Shown: positions 36,938-53,033 of the stretch, one piece after another
How the letters are laid out: every line of letters starts with the position of its first letter
How positions within the stretch are numbered: position 1 is the first letter of the stretch
Origin: Panulirus ornatus
Taxonomy: Eukaryota; Arthropoda; Malacostraca; Decapoda; Palinuridae
Assembly (NCBI RefSeq): GCF_036320965.1
Contig: NC_092235.1
Span: 2,303,346-2,367,345, forward strand
Reading direction: 5' to 3'
Length of the DNA stretch: 64,000 bases
The notes under the pieces: model-generated
What the model was told of the DNA's origin: nothing
The model's database searches: none
What the model saw: the letters and a program-made list of their open reading frames with translations, nothing else
Made by a program: the position numbers and the translations under genes

Positions 36938-37007
36938 TGTAGTTGTTGTACGGTGGAGTAATGCTTGACTTGCTATACTGACGGACAGACACACTGACAC
37001 AAGCCAT
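36938..37007. repeat. 72-bp minisatellite site, single unit (copy B)
   Basis: One unit of the sequence that is present three times at 8,360-8,575. Confidence 0.9.
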
Positions 37008-39183
37008 TATTCATGAAATTGACAAAAATGAAGAGATAAATTTCTTAAAAGCTGTCAAATGTAATGATACAACGACTTATGTACATTTTAGGAATCATTT
37101 ACAAATTCAAAACAGAATTTATATGATGGCATAGTGTATTTAGATAAATTTCTAACTCTTAATGTTCTTATCAGTTCAGTCCAAGTTAAAAAAAAACATG
37201 ACAAATAAAGGCAGATAACAGTGTGTCATAAGACCAGAGCCCCTGCCAAGCTGGGACTTGGCCAAACATAAACAACCACTTTCTTATAGACGATTAGTCA
37301 AGGTTCTGGGTCGAGCACCAGGATCTATTGACCTCCGACATAATATATTTTCTCTGATCCTTCATCATCACCACCACACTCCCGGCACCCATCAATAAAC
37401 CCTTCCCAAATTCCTCACTTCCTTATAAACTCGTCCCTGTAGTCAACAATTAAGAAACCTAAACCGACCAAAAAGCATTACGTTGTTCAACAATGTAAAC
37501 CCCAGCTAGGGTGAGCCTTAGATACTCTTACGGTATATTGTGATGGACGAAGGATTTACTCATCGAGAAATGAACTACACATTTACTTGTTCTAAGAACC
37601 TATCACTGATTACCATAGAATACAGATGGTAAAAGTGTATTTTCCTTGAGGTTTTCTATTGAAAATATACGAAATATTTTATTTAAACTAATCATCTCAT
37701 ACGATAATGAATAAACTCATAACTTTTCTGGAGCACAGGGTACAGTAATGTATGTAACGTGAAACCGGTAGAATTAACATATCTAACATAAAGATTTCGA
37801 TTTTGCAGATAACATAAATGTTTTACATGTAGAAATCATTAATATCTTCAACAACGTAAACGTAATACCATCAAATTTTATATTACAAGTTTTTTATCCG
37901 GGTTTTACGCATTAAAAAGATTTTCCCTACAGAAAATTAATGTAGTTATTATCAGCACAAGGTTTAGAAGGTCTTAAACAAGTTATGAGTTTATATTCTT
38001 CAAAACTTTAGTACGATCCAATAATTATACTTTGAAAAATAGACTTGTTTATTTTGCTGTGATGAACATTAATGAAAAAATGTTCGACGTTTTCCTTAAA
38101 AATTTTCAATATGAATTGAAATAAATACGTTTTAGAGGAAATGTATATCAATATCAACAAGACACAAATAATCAAAATTGACGAACTTAATTCAATCAAG
38201 TGACAAGTAAATAGCATAACATATGAATTTTAACAACCTTATTAATATCACAAAACCAAATATGTTGCCCAAATTTTTCAAAGCATCAAAAGTAATAAAA
38301 GAAGCTGTCCAGAGGTGACTTGTTACTCCCGGCGTAAATACTTACAGGCAGAATCCGGTAACACCTCTTGAATAGCACGTGGAAGACAGAGTAGAGTGGC
38401 TAGGCTCAGAAGCATGTTCTCCACTTCAACTGACTAATGATATGTTAAGACAACACAAACCACATACATCCATTGTGAGGATGGAATCAGGGATGAAACA
38501 TCTATAACTAGAAAGGTTAAAGATACAAAGATGGTGAAATACCTTTACCTGGGATCAGTAGCACCTGTGGTAATGGACACACCTTTGTAATGCTTGATCA
38601 CTTACAACTGATCAACTTTAATACGAAAGTCTTAGGTATTGTCACTCAGGAAAACTTTTTATAAATATTTATAAAACACATATATATGTTAGATATACAC
38701 TATCTCTAGAATATATCTTTACCTGGGACGTGTAACACTTGTGTGGATAGACACAACTTTGTAATGCATGATCCATTACACGAAATGAACTTCACTAACG
38801 AAGAGTTATACAACGCGACGTTGGATAACATTAATCAAATACCTATACAGAATTTTTATGTTAGATAAGAGGCATTTATTAGAAGTGAACATAAGAAATG
38901 ATGATGAAAGAAAAGGGACATAGATGTAAATATTTTGTTAAAAGATGAAATACTAGCTCTTTGTTCTTTTTTTTTCAGATACCCAGAAGAAAATATATTC
39001 TATAGTTTACTTATGTATATGTTTGTGTTTTTCACAACTATTTTAATCTTTAATGTTCTAGGATTCTGGCTGAAAGAACTTGGTTCTGAACAACCATCAT
39101 AATGCAACACAATACACATTTATCATAAACAAATTATTTATCACAGTAACCATTATGTTTGTACCTGATTCTTTACGTCCTCA

Positions 39184-39595
39184 TGTAAGACACACGCACA
39201 CTACCATTAACTTTTCATTAGCTATTTGTTATTATCATTTTACTGTGAGTTACATAGAGTTAGATGCACGTTCCCACAGGCTCACTGTTCCCACGGGCTA
39301 CTGTTAATCAGGATGTTTGAACACGTAAGAGCTGATCTGTTATTTGAACACGTTGTTGAATGGGTGATGACGGACTCCCATACAACCCCTGCCAGTGTGA
39401 CCTGAGGGGACACACTGGCCAGCATCGTCACACTGTTCACTAGAGTGTGTCGTAGTGTGTCATAAGACTATAGCCCAGAGTACTACAGATGGATGTACAC
39501 GTTTTGTTGCAATAAATCTACAAAGGCCGCCAGATCTTCATTGAGTACCACAGACGAAGAAGACCTGATTTCCTTCCTCTCAACTCAACCTTACA
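39184..39595 (+). repeat. Ty3/gypsy 5' LTR (copy B)
   Basis: 412 bp with the same TGTAAG...CTTACA termini as 10,763-11,168. The primer site variant TGGTGGCTGCG follows at 39,598-39,608. Confidence 0.7.
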
Positions 39596-40250
39596 AATGG
39601 TGGCTGCGAAGTAAGAATCCACGTGACCACAGACGACCGTCACATCTGCTTCATATTTCTACGTCTGGTGTTGCCAGCAGTCATACAAGCCTACCTGACA
39701 CAGTCTTGGAGCTCGCTCTAGTGGACGTTAAGGGCAGAACCCCATGGCCAGCTGCGTTCTCCATCACCCGTACCTCAATGCAGTGAAGATACGTCTTTAT
39801 TGCATTGCTGACACTGTGTCGCTTGTAAGGGCATCAAGACAGCGCCACCGCCGGGGAGTGTTGTCATCACATCCAGACGTCTCAAGCAAGGTCAGCCATC
39901 CTGCCAACACCAACGTGGAGGTCATCTTGTCAACCGCTTCAGAGACGCGTCATCATCAGCCGTGGCGACATCCCAGACGTCAGCATCGCGTGGTCCAGCC
40001 CTTGTCGCTCACTCAACTCTCCTGCTAGCGAGTCGCTACTCTGCACACGTCTCCACCTTGCTACACCCAGCCAGCCGCTACTCTGCACACATCTTCACCT
40101 CGCTACACCCAGCCAACCGCTACTCTGCACACGTCTCCACCTCGCTATGCTACACCCAAGACATCTTCGTGAGCGAATCTTCCATTCAGATAAGAACTGT
40201 GTCAAAAGGGTTCACTCTGTGAGGTATGCTCCTTTTGTGTGTTACTACTA
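39596..40250 (+). mobile_element. Ty3/gypsy leader fragment (copy B)
   Basis: Leader sequence with three 42-bp units at 40,034-40,154 (seven in copy A). It stops matching copy A near 40,250, before gag. Confidence 0.75.
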
Positions 40251-40984
40251 TACGTTTCAGCGGCGGACAAACGCTGTTTTTCGCAAATATCTCGTAAACG
40301 ATTCATTGTATCATTATGATATTTCAGCACAATATCTTTAACACCTGGGCCAGATGTATGGCTGACATACCACATTGCTATATGTGTTATGTGAGGAGTT
40401 TAATCGTGAACAAAATACAAAGCCGAGTAGTCATATTGACGCTTTCGAAGGAAAGTGTCCCCCCCGCCCCCCAACACCCTCCCAATTCCTCCCCTTCTCG
40501 CCCTCGTTATCTCTCCTCTTCTCCCCCTAACTCCTCATCACCCAACCTTGTGTCTCTCCCTATTTTCCCATAACTTTAGTATATAATTATAATAGAATGT
40601 TATGTAGGTGTATATGTATTGGTATGATTATCAACTAACAGTATGGTACAATATTATAGACGCAAGACGTATTTCACGTTGATAATTACTGTAAAACAGC
40701 ACATTTACATACATGTAGTATGTAGAAGGTCGAATTTACAGTCCTTATGGTCAACCAAGTGAACACGATGTACTGCCATTACCTGTGGTCTGGACCTTCT
40801 AGGAAATGTTACTGTTGTTATTAGTACATACTGTGTACCTACCCATCATAAACTGTTAACCTGGTACAGTTAATATATATAGTCAGTTTGTTGACTGGTC
40901 TGTCTCATATTTATATTATAACGAAATTATAATCTGCATATATCTTCGCCCTCTATACATATATATATTATGCTTAATAGTCAT

Positions 40985-40986
<2 letters not shown>
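40251..40986. other. No recognised gene
   Basis: Starts with a cagcggcggacaaacgctg segment of unknown repeat type, then a C/T-rich patch (40,459-40,568) and AT-rich sequence to the (AT)n tract. Confidence 0.4.

Positions 40987-41074
<88 letters not shown>
40987..41074. repeat. (AT)n microsatellite
   Basis: A pure run of about 88 bp; the LINE RT begins at its end in an open frame. Confidence 0.97.

Positions 41075-44191
<3,117 letters not shown>

Positions 44192-44268
<77 letters not shown>
44192..44268. repeat. (TA)n microsatellite
   Basis: About 77 bp following the A-tail of the second LINE. Confidence 0.97.
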
Positions 44269-44270
<2 letters not shown>

Positions 44271-44520
44271 CCCTGGGGATAGGGGAGAAAGAATACTTCC
44301 CGAGTATTCCCCGCGTGTTGTAGAAGGCGACTAAAAGGGAAGGGAGTGGGGGAGCTGGAAATCCTCCTCTCTCTTTTTTCTTTTTTTCTTTTAATTTTCC
44401 AAGAGAAGGAAAAGAGAACGGGGCCAGGTGAGGATATTCCCGCAAAGGCTTAGTCCTCTGTTCTTAACGCTACCTTGCTAACGCGGAAAATGGCGAATAG
44501 TATGAAAGAAAAAAAAAGAT
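44269..44520 (+). mobile_element. SINE body of the 5S-headed family, headless
   Basis: Plus-strand ccctggggataggggagaaa..., aaggcgactaaaagggaagg, ending gctaacgcggaaaatggcg. It begins the composite block repeated at 58,604. Confidence 0.75.
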
Positions 44521-44780
44521 ATATATAAAGTATGAATAAATGTGGCGGGGTGGCGACGAGAATGAATAAAAGCAGTAAGTATGAAGTATGTACATGTGTA
44601 TATATGTATATGTATGTGTATGAATATGTATAGGTTCAAATGCATAGGTATGTATATGGGCGTTTCTGCACGTGTATATGTATACATGTGTATGTGGGAG
44701 GGTTGGCCCATTCTTTCGTGTGATTCCTTTCGCTGCCTCGCTAATGCGGGATACGACGAGAAATTATAATTAAATAAAGT
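44521..44780 (+). mobile_element. RTE-type LINE 3' UTR remnant
   Basis: tggcggggtggcgacg, the tgtatg/tatacatg-rich stretch and cctcgctaatgcgggata match the RTE 3' UTR at 2,150-2,394; it ends in aaattataattaaataaag. No coding part. Confidence 0.65.
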
Positions 44781-46127
44781 ATACAAGTAATGGGAGTGTG
44801 TGTTTGTGGTGGTAGTGGGTGGGTGTGTTAAGCCTGGAAAGGAAGGCCCTTTAAAGTTCTTTTTTGTAGACTGGAGGTTTGAAAACGGGGTTTAACGGGC
44901 CTCGGTGCCTCTATATATGGTGGAATACGTGCTTGCCATTGGTTGACAATGATCTACCAATGAGAGGGCTGCATTTGATATAGTTTGATAAGCTGTAAGG
45001 GTGAAATTCCTATGTATTGTTTGGGTTAGGTATCAGTAATTTGGTAATGTCGTCTTCGGTGGCGCGAGCGCGTTTTATGCATTAGCAGACACAAACTTCC
45101 TCCCTATTGGCTGAAGAAAAGCCATAAGCTCCGCCCACCCTGCCGTACTTGATCCAGATGAAGGTTGAAAGGCAATTTTTCACAATTATCTCTATGTATA
45201 TAGGGAAAAAAGTAAGATATAATGGTGTCATAAGATAGAGCTTGCTGTGTTGTCTATGTTCCATAAGATACATACAAAGAAAAATGCACATTTCACAAAA
45301 AGCACACGATGATAGGCACAGAAGGTACAACTGCTACTTTTACGTCCATCTGACCCGGTATATATAAGAATGTTCCTATGTATACATCATCTTTTCTAGC
45401 CATTCGAGAAGGTTCTTGCTGCTCCTGTCTCAGCCACGTGTTAACCACGTGGTTGATGGAGGATTAACGCCAGATCCCACGAAAAGAGAAGAAAGAAGAG
45501 AGAAGACAGAAGACAGAAGAAAGAAGTGGATTGTAACGTTGCCTCCCGCGTTGGTCCTTCCCGCGGGAGACCGTTACGGTGACGACGCCGGCAGGCTGTT
45601 CCCTCACCACCCTCGCTGCTCCCCACACCCCCGCGTTGCCTCCACTCCATCTTCACATCCCTTTTTTATTTTTTATCTTTTATCATCCATCATCCATCTC
45701 TCGACCGTTTGGCTTGAGCAATCTCTACCCCAGCTTCCCCAACCCATTCTGGAAAACTCATTTTCCTGAGGAGTGGAGGCTGGAGTGGACCTGTTCTCAC
45801 CTGACGGGGTGGAGACCCTCACACTATCTCTTACCTCTCCCCTACCTTGGACCGTCGAGCCTCCCTCACTCACGTTTTCTCGCACTAGGACACTGATGCC
45901 ACCAACATGCCGCCCGACATACGTCTAAGATCCCTCAAAACTGATTGTCCCCCTCCTTCCACGTTCGAACTCCTGTCCATCGTCTTTAAGACCACTGAGA
46001 TCCGTCCTACTAGGGTTATTCAATTCCCTTCGAACAATTACCAGTTTAAGATTTGCTTGGGCAAAGATAGTGATTTAGATAGAATCATATCTAAGCCTCT
46101 CCTTGATGAACTAGCTAAAAAAACTAA
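44781..46127 (+). mobile_element. Jockey/I-like LINE 5' UTR and ORF1 start, cut by gap
   Basis: Nearly identical to 59,121-60,495. A roughly 1.1-kb leader including a purine-rich run (about 45,480-45,527) precedes the ATG at 45,907 of ORF1 (MPPDIRLRSLKTDCPPP..., RVIQFPSNNYQFKICLGKDS). The gap removes the rest. A start-proximal promoter is usual for this LINE type, but none is identified. Confidence 0.75.
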
Positions 46128-46227
46128 NNNNNNNNNNNNNNNNNNNNNNNNNNNNNNNNNNNNNNNNNNNNNNNNNNNNNNNNNNNNNNNNNNNNNNNNN
46201 NNNNNNNNNNNNNNNNNNNNNNNNNNN
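46128..46227. other. Assembly gap (100 N)
   Basis: Exactly 100 N. The last 1.85 kb of contig 2 recurs inside contig 3, so the join order should be treated with caution. Confidence 1.
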
Positions 46228-47600
46228 GAGGGCTACCCATTGCCATACCAAATTTTTGAGCATAATAATCTCCATTGAATTGAAATACACAGTCTTTTAT
46301 ACACAATTTTATCAGTTCAATGAAATTTGACCTTGAAGCAGGTAAATGAATATCATCCAAGACATCAAATAGATATTCTAAAAGGTCATCAACTGGAACT
46401 TTAGTGGAAAGTGAGGAAACATCAAAGCTAACTAGTTTAAAATCAAAATTAACATTGATATTGTTTAGCTTGTTGACTAAATCTACATTGTTCATGATAT
46501 TAGAATTTGATACCTTACCCACTAAAGGGCTTAATAAAGAAACTAACTATTTTGACAATTCATATGTGATGGAGCCTACTGAACTCACTATAGGTCTTGC
46601 TGGAAAATTCTGTTTATGTGTTTTGATAAGTCCATACATATATGGCAATGAATAGGACAAAGATGACAAACTTTTGATAAGAGAGATGTTACCTTTCAAC
46701 AACTTCATTTCTTTATTGAAATGAGAATTAACTGCTTCTAAGGGAGTTTTACTGAGTTTACAATACGTTGTGTCATCATTTAAAAGATCATTCATTTTAG
46801 ATAAATAGTTACTTTTGTCTAAAATCACAACAGAGTTAGACTTATCTGCTTTAGTAATATGTATATCCTTGTTTTTCTTTAAGGTGTTAATAGCTCTTAT
46901 GAATCTTTTAGGGCAGTTAGCTTCCACTGGTTTTGACAAACTGGCATACACTAAACCCTTACAGATATTAATTTCATTATTACTTAAATTACTGTATTCT
47001 TCTAAATTACAAAAAGACTTTGTGACATCAACACAGCTGGCTTCCCTGTCAGAGCACACAAAACAAACCATAGCCTAATGCACACAAGGAATCTTTATCT
47101 AGTTTATTAGACAGGTTTATCACAAAAAATGGGTTTGTGTTCTTGGTCCAGTCGCTGTTTTCAATAAGATGGTCCAACTTACAATTTAGTGACACTTGTA
47201 GCCTATTGCATTCTTTCCTTAATCTATCATAGCAATAGTCCAACATCCGGTTCTTCCAGTGTGTCGGTATTGCCATTTGAATGGCACGTTTCTTCTCGCT
47301 TGAAATGCGAAAAGCCTCCTCCATTTCAAGTTTCTTTAATTCAATGTTTTTATTTAAAATAATATTTTGGAATTGGTCAAATCGTCGACCAGACAGCTGA
47401 AACAAACGTTGAGGTAGGACAGATCTTGGCATCATTTGTTCATCAAGGCATTTCCTAAGGAATCCAAATCGTAACTTCAGTTGGTAAGCCTTGATTAGCG
47501 ATTTGGAGAAAGCAGTAACGAAAGGAGAAAGTCCAGGACAGCTTGTAGAGAAGAAATAGAAGAGCCGTGTGGAATCCATGTTGGAAAGGATCACAGTTTT
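46228..47600 (-). pseudogene. Penelope-like element, N-terminus to RT, cut by gap
   Basis: Minus strand: N-terminal region from about 47,580 (MDSTRLFYFFSTSCPGLSPF; a basic RKCLDEQMMPRSVLPQRLF stretch), then ITKADKSNSVVILDKSNYLS, YMYGLIKTHKQNFPARPIVS, the RT motif A strand FKLVSFDVSS, and FGMAMGSP at the gap. A frameshift near 47,055 and an in-frame TAG at 46,547-46,549 (a Trp codon in the sister copy at 48,001) disable it. The YVDD box lies beyond the gap. PLEs encode RT with a GIY-YIG endonuclease; the endonuclease is not visible in this copy. Confidence 0.85.
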
Positions 47601-47611
47601 GGGCGTCATCA

Positions 47612-47840
47612 AGATATTCCTATGAGTCCACGGGGAAAATGAAACACGATAAGCTTCCAAGTGCACTTTCGTGTATTAATCACATCATCAGGGGAGACAC
47701 AAGAGAGAAATATGTCAGTTGATATACATCGAAGAGACGAAGCTAAGAGCCATTTGGTAAACATGTGATTGTCCAAAACATACAACGAGCGTTCATAAAC
47801 GTATCATTTTACAAATTTTATCAACAATAAAGTTATCTAA
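47612..47840 (-). mobile_element. Penelope-like pLTR between tandem PLE copies
   Basis: The terminal sequence (ending ccccgtggactcataggaat on the minus strand) lies between the C-terminal fragment at 47,793-48,000 and the N-terminus of the PLE at 46,228-47,600, both on the minus strand. This is the head-to-tail pLTR arrangement known for PLEs. Confidence 0.75.
47656..47694 (-). ncRNA. Hammerhead ribozyme-like motif in PLE pLTR
   Basis: Minus strand: CTGATGA (47,685-47,691), a 4-bp helix II, GAAA, GTGCAC, TT, then GGAAG. The core is intact, but helix I is reduced to two pairs (CC/GG) before an A-C mismatch. Confidence 0.5.
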
Positions 47841-48000
47841 TTTGTATGAACCATCACTAATATTAAGATTACAATTCTTTTTGTACTTAATAATAGAAGA
47901 TTCAATGATATTCCTCTTGGTAATAGAGTTAGAGTTAATGACTGAGATGGCGTTACTCCAGTCAATACAATGATCATAGTTTTTAACGTGATTAAACAAG
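47793..48000 (-). pseudogene. Penelope-like element C-terminal fragment
   Basis: Minus strand: FNHVKNYDHCIDWSNAISVI, KRNIIESSIIKYKKNCNLNI, SDGSYKLDNFIVDKICKMIRL, closing with a stop at 47,793. This is the C-terminal end of the PLE protein, 5'-truncated at 48,000, where it meets an opposite-strand PLE. Confidence 0.75.
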
Positions 48001-49184
48001 GCAGATAAGTCTAACTCTGTTGTGATTTTAGACAAAAGTAATTATTTATCTAAAATGAATGATCTTTTAAATGATGACACAACATATTCTAAACTTAGTA
48101 AAAATTCCTTAAAAGCAGTTAATTCTCATTTCAAAAAAAAAATGAAGCTGTTGTTGAAAGGTAACATTTCTCTCATCAAAAGTTTGTCATCTTTGTCCTA
48201 TTCATTGCCATATATGTATGGACTTATCAAAACACATAAACAGAATTTTCCAGCAAGACCTATAGTGAGTTCATTAGGCTCCATCACATATGAATTGTCA
48301 AAATGGTTAGTTTCTTTATCAAACCTTTATTGGGTAAGGTATCAAATTCTAATATCATGAACAATGTAGATTTAGTCAACAAGCTAAACAATATCAATGT
48401 TAATTTTGATTTTAAACTAGTTAGCTTTGATGTTTCCTCACTTTTCACTAAAGTTCCAGTTGATGACCTTTTAGAATATTTATTTGATGTCTTGGATGAT
48501 ATTCATTTACCTGCTTCAAAGTCTAATTTCATTGAACTGATAAAATTGTGTATAAAAGACTGTGTATTTCAATTTAATGGAGATTATTATGCTCAAAAAT
48601 TTGGTATGGCAATGGGTAACCCTCTTTCACCTGTACTAAGTAATCTTTACATGGAATGTTTTGAAACAAAATTACTAAAGGATATCTTACCTTCTAATGC
48701 AATTTGGTTTAGGTATGTAGATGATGTTCTTTGTGTTTGACGAACAAATGAAAATTTACAAATATTTCTCCCCTTACTTAACAATTTAGTACCTTCCATC
48801 AAATTTACCGTAGAAAAATGAAAATAATGGTATGTTACCATTTCTAGATTCCATGATCCATAGACAAGGAAACAAGTTTAAGTTTAGCATATACAGGAAA
48901 CCCACCAATGTATGCTCATATATCCATTATTACTCATCTCAACATGATCAGTACACCTGCACCCTGAGCCACCGACTCTCGCTCCACTTACAAGAAGGTG
49001 GAATCAAACATCATCATGAACAAAAGCATGGAACGAGACTAACGAGGGAGATTATAATGAATAACATCAAAATCATTACTAGTTGTAGTGATCGCAGGAG
49101 ACTACAGAGATTAGAAGCCATTCACATAAGAGAGGAAGCCCCTGTCATCAACATCCAGACAAACATGACCACAGCCTTATAGCT
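48001..49184 (+). pseudogene. Penelope-like element RT, 5'-truncated, chimeric C-terminus
   Basis: Plus strand: ADKSNSVVILDKSNYLSKMN, YMYGLIKTHKQNFPARPIVS, SFDVSSLFTKVP (catalytic Asp codon 48,429-48,431), FGMAMGNPLSPVLSNLYME, and WFRYVDDVLCV (YVDD at 48,714-48,725). A frameshift lies near 48,310-48,340, a TGA at 48,738-48,740 follows YVDD, and another frameshift precedes MLPFLDSMIHRQGNKFKFSI and YRKPTNVCSYIHYYSS. From about 48,940 the text changes to a different RT C-terminal type (IKHHHEQKHGTRLTREIIMN, LEAIHIREEAPVINIQ), suggesting a join of two PLE lineages. Confidence 0.85.
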
Positions 49185-49349
49185 CTTTGATGGCCCGCCA
49201 ATAGGACGTAGAGCTGATAATGCCTTGTCAAATTCCCGATTGCTCAGATGTGATTAATTACTGTGTTGTTACAAACATTCCATTATACAAAGGAATGTAA
49301 AGGTATCCATACAGCAGTGGACCACTGGGTCACTTCGAGGCTGATGGTG

Positions 49350-49526
49350 ATAGTGGAAGATATCAGGAACTCACACATTACTGTAGTGGAAGATATCAGG
49401 AACTCGCACATTAGTGTAGTGGAAGATATCAGGAACTCACACATTAGTGTAGTGGAAGATATCAGGAACTCACACATTAGTGTAGTGGAAGATATCAGGA
49501 ACTCACACATTAGTGTAGTGGAAGAC
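49350..49526. repeat. 33-bp minisatellite, about 5 copies
   Basis: Units of gtagtggaagatatcaggaa plus ctcacacattagt repeat about 5.3 times. The 33-bp period gives 11-residue peptide repeats on both strands; no gene is implied. Confidence 0.92.
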
Positions 49527-52500
49527 ATACAGATAATCTAAAGATAAACGTGTATATTGTCAGTGTGACTAATGATGGGTCGCAAATAATGTTAGTCTTG
49601 AACTTGAAGGGAAATATTTATCAAGTTTATTGTGAAACGTATTTATAATGCTGCTTCCAACCACTCTAACTGGTACATTATTCCATGTTAACAATCATAT
49701 TGAAGATAAAATACTTCACCTCATCTGAGGTCAAACGTTTGCCCACCAGTTTGTGTTCATTACTACGAGTGACATCAGACGTGATGTCATTAGTAGATAG
49801 ATATCTATACCTCATAATGATTTTTGTTGGTTATACAGACAGTTAGTTTCGCTCTGTTTCCAATGAACGTAACTTTAAAGTAAAGTACTCACGGTAAAAA
49901 AGTATCTTCCCGGATGTGTCCGATGAATTTAGAAATGATCAATACGACTCGTGTTGTCTGGGTAGGGTTGGTGAGTGTGAATGTGGACATGTTTCCTCAT
50001 AATTATGGCAACTCATCTTTATCGTTAATTCCATCGAAATATGAAATCAATATATAGTTCAATATTACAATTTGTCCTAGCATTGGCACGGGGTCATATC
50101 ATACGATCATGATGAAATTGGTTCATAGTTAGACCTGCCAAGTCTCCTCAAATATGGAATGTTTCTAATTGTTGGATTCACCAGGTCTCCATATGACTGG
50201 TCTGTACCATGACAGGTCGCTAGGTCTATGCTTGGTACGGGCCCTCACCTCAAACCGGCTCTTTATCTGAACTTGACTAACAGGTAGTTTGTTGTTAGGG
50301 AGGCTGGCTGCCTGGCTGGCACAGGGCTTTACAGTATGACGGATCTCTTTGTACCAGGTAAACATACATGTGTATTATTGGAGTGATCAGAATATCTCCT
50401 TTATGACCAAACAATTTAATGGTAGTATTTCGTATAGGGTCAATGTAATGTTGGTATATTTGAAAACATATGAACAGTCATAAAGCCTGAATCCATAGTA
50501 TATGTCAAACATTAAAGTTATATACATGTTGACTTTTATCATTACCAGTACAACATTGGTGAACTAATGGTCTTCAACCGGTATGCACAACCTCAACAAT
50601 CAGGAGTTGTTCATTATTTCTGTTATAAAGACTCAGGTACGTCATCCAAGGTAATGATTAGTATCTTCTTTAGAAGGATCACTTAAATTTGGAGTTAAAA
50701 GATGATAAACTAAAAACCATATGTATATATGTAAAAATGTGGATATAGGTATATGCATCTAGTTGAGTCAGACGAATGTGTTATATACTTAAGAATGTGA
50801 CTGACAACTTATAGAATAAGGTACAAACATTATGGTTGATACGATAAGTAATTTATAATAAATATGTAGTGTGTTCCATTTAAATGGTTCTTAAGAACCA
50901 AGGCCTTTTAGCCAGTAAAGATGATAAGAAATTGAAAAAGGTGTTGAAAGCATAATAATCATAAGCCCCAGAATATATTATCCTCTGGATATTTAAAATA
51001 AAATCCAACGCAAAATAACTAGGTTAAGACAGGATTCATTCAGCATTTAAGAAAATATGTACTTTCCCTCTCCTTATCTCCTGTCATTATTTCTTATGTT
51101 TACTTCCAACAAATGTCTCGTATATCATATAAAAATTTGTTATAGGTATTAAGTGAATATTGTCCAGCGACGCGTTGTATAACTCTCTGTTGTCAAAGTT
51201 CACCGGTGGAGTAGATCATATATTACAAAGTTGTGTCTCTCCACACAGATGTTACACGTCCCAGGTTAAGATATTTCCTTGATATGGCGTTTATCTAACA
51301 TAGATATGTCTTCTATAAAGATTTGTAAACACTTTTTCCTGCGGGTCGATACATAACGCTTTCGTATTAATCATTTGTAAGTGACCAAGCATCACAAAGT
51401 TGTGTCACTTCCCACACTATGTTTCATTAATCATTCAAACTATATTTGTTTCATCGTTGATTTGATCCTTACAATAGATATTTATGTCTGTAATTTTCTG
51501 TGTCATATTATTAGTCAGTTGAAGTGCACAATACGCTTGTCAACCTGGCCAGTCTACTGTTTTGGTCATGAGATGTTATTCACAAGGTGTAACAGGACTC
51601 CATCCGTCAGCTGTGTCACCACCAGTGACAAGTCATCCTTGGCAAGGCTGTGTCATCCTCAAAGGAAGGAGAGAAACAGTACAGTCTCGTCGGAGAACAT
51701 TCTTGCTCAAAGATGTCCATCATCCCCTGCTCCTGTGTAGAGTGCAGCAGCCACGAAGGTGTAGGAGCGCCATCAAAGGTGTGCTGGTGATGTGTGGTAA
51801 TAATAATAATACTGTTGACACCATCAACAACAACCATTTCTCAGGTTTGTGTGTCCTACTTGTCGTCGCTGCACGTAACTCTGTCATTGCATATGTCTTC
51901 TTTGAACGTATATTTTCCTATATTTCACTCTCCCAACTATTTAGACAATAATATGTAGAAAGGATTGTTAGGTGACTTTAAAGTGGAACATATAAAGGAT
52001 TAGTGACCTAATGACCTTCCATAGGTCGCTGTCCGTTAGAATCCACCATTCGTCTTACGAACAGGGTGAGAGCGTGTACGGTCTCAGAATCATCTTGAAC
52101 CCCTGGGAAAACTGTTCAAGATGATTCGATTGATGGTTATAACATGACCTTTACCGCAGGTATGACCCTTGCAATCAATAGTGGTGAAAACCTTACTTAT
52201 ATAGGCCAAATATTTAGTGAGTGTGTGTATGACCTTACAAATATCTTCAACACGTGAAGGTGTTCAAGTATTTTTGATTGGGGATCATGACTAACTTGTT
52301 GACCTTATTAACCCTGGCAGTCGATGAGCCACAAGCCCAAATAACCAACCAACCTGGCGATTATTTTAGATGTCTTGCTTGAGTGACAATGTAGCACCTG
52401 GGTTGAGCCCAAGGACTTGTTACCCTCCTCCTTTCCGTCTGTTTTTCTATCTCTTCCTCACAACACTCCCGAGAACCCTCCAGCAAACTCCACCACACTC

Positions 52501-52992
52501 CCCTTCCTGCCAAACCCTTCCCTCTACGTCGTCAGTAATCAAGACAGACATTCATAGCTTCATATGCAGCTACCTGCTGGACCTGGACGATCATTTTATG
52601 TTGAACTTATGGTTCACATTCTGGCTTCATGACCACAAGTTGATAGCCCTTAAATCCAACAACATATATACATCCTGTTATACAACTGATGTTACTGTCT
52701 GACGTATGTATGGTGCGGCTTGATGACCTTACCTGCTGATGGTCATTAAGTCAAACATGTTATCATGTTGCAAATATCGGGATTTGTATGTTTTGTTGTG
52801 TGGCACAGATTCTGATGTAGATATCTTTAATAACCTTTACCAGTTACTATCCAGTATAGTGAACGATAGACAGACTTACGTGTTACAGACTCCGTATGAT
52901 AAACACCTGACGAACTTCAACACAAACATTTATATGATGGGTAAGATCAGAGAACGAGTCGTCCAGTGGCAGAACATAAACCTACAACATGT

Positions 52993-53033
<41 letters not shown>

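Larger units (their letters stand above)
34515..39183. repeat. Non-coding dispersed repeat region (copy B)
   Basis: Matches 6,138-10,762. Nothing coding is recognised. It ends at the LTR start. Confidence 0.65.

Noticed and set aside
45579..45896. Pro/His-rich ORFs on both strands upstream of LINE ORF1
   Set aside because: They lie in the GC-rich leader of the Jockey/I LINE, are repeated identically at 59,947-60,264, and have no recognisable domain.
51381..51951. 119- and 129-residue overlapping ORFs as a gene
   Set aside because: Overlapping frames without domains, adjacent to decayed copies of the dispersed repeat; no promoter or splice pattern was seen.
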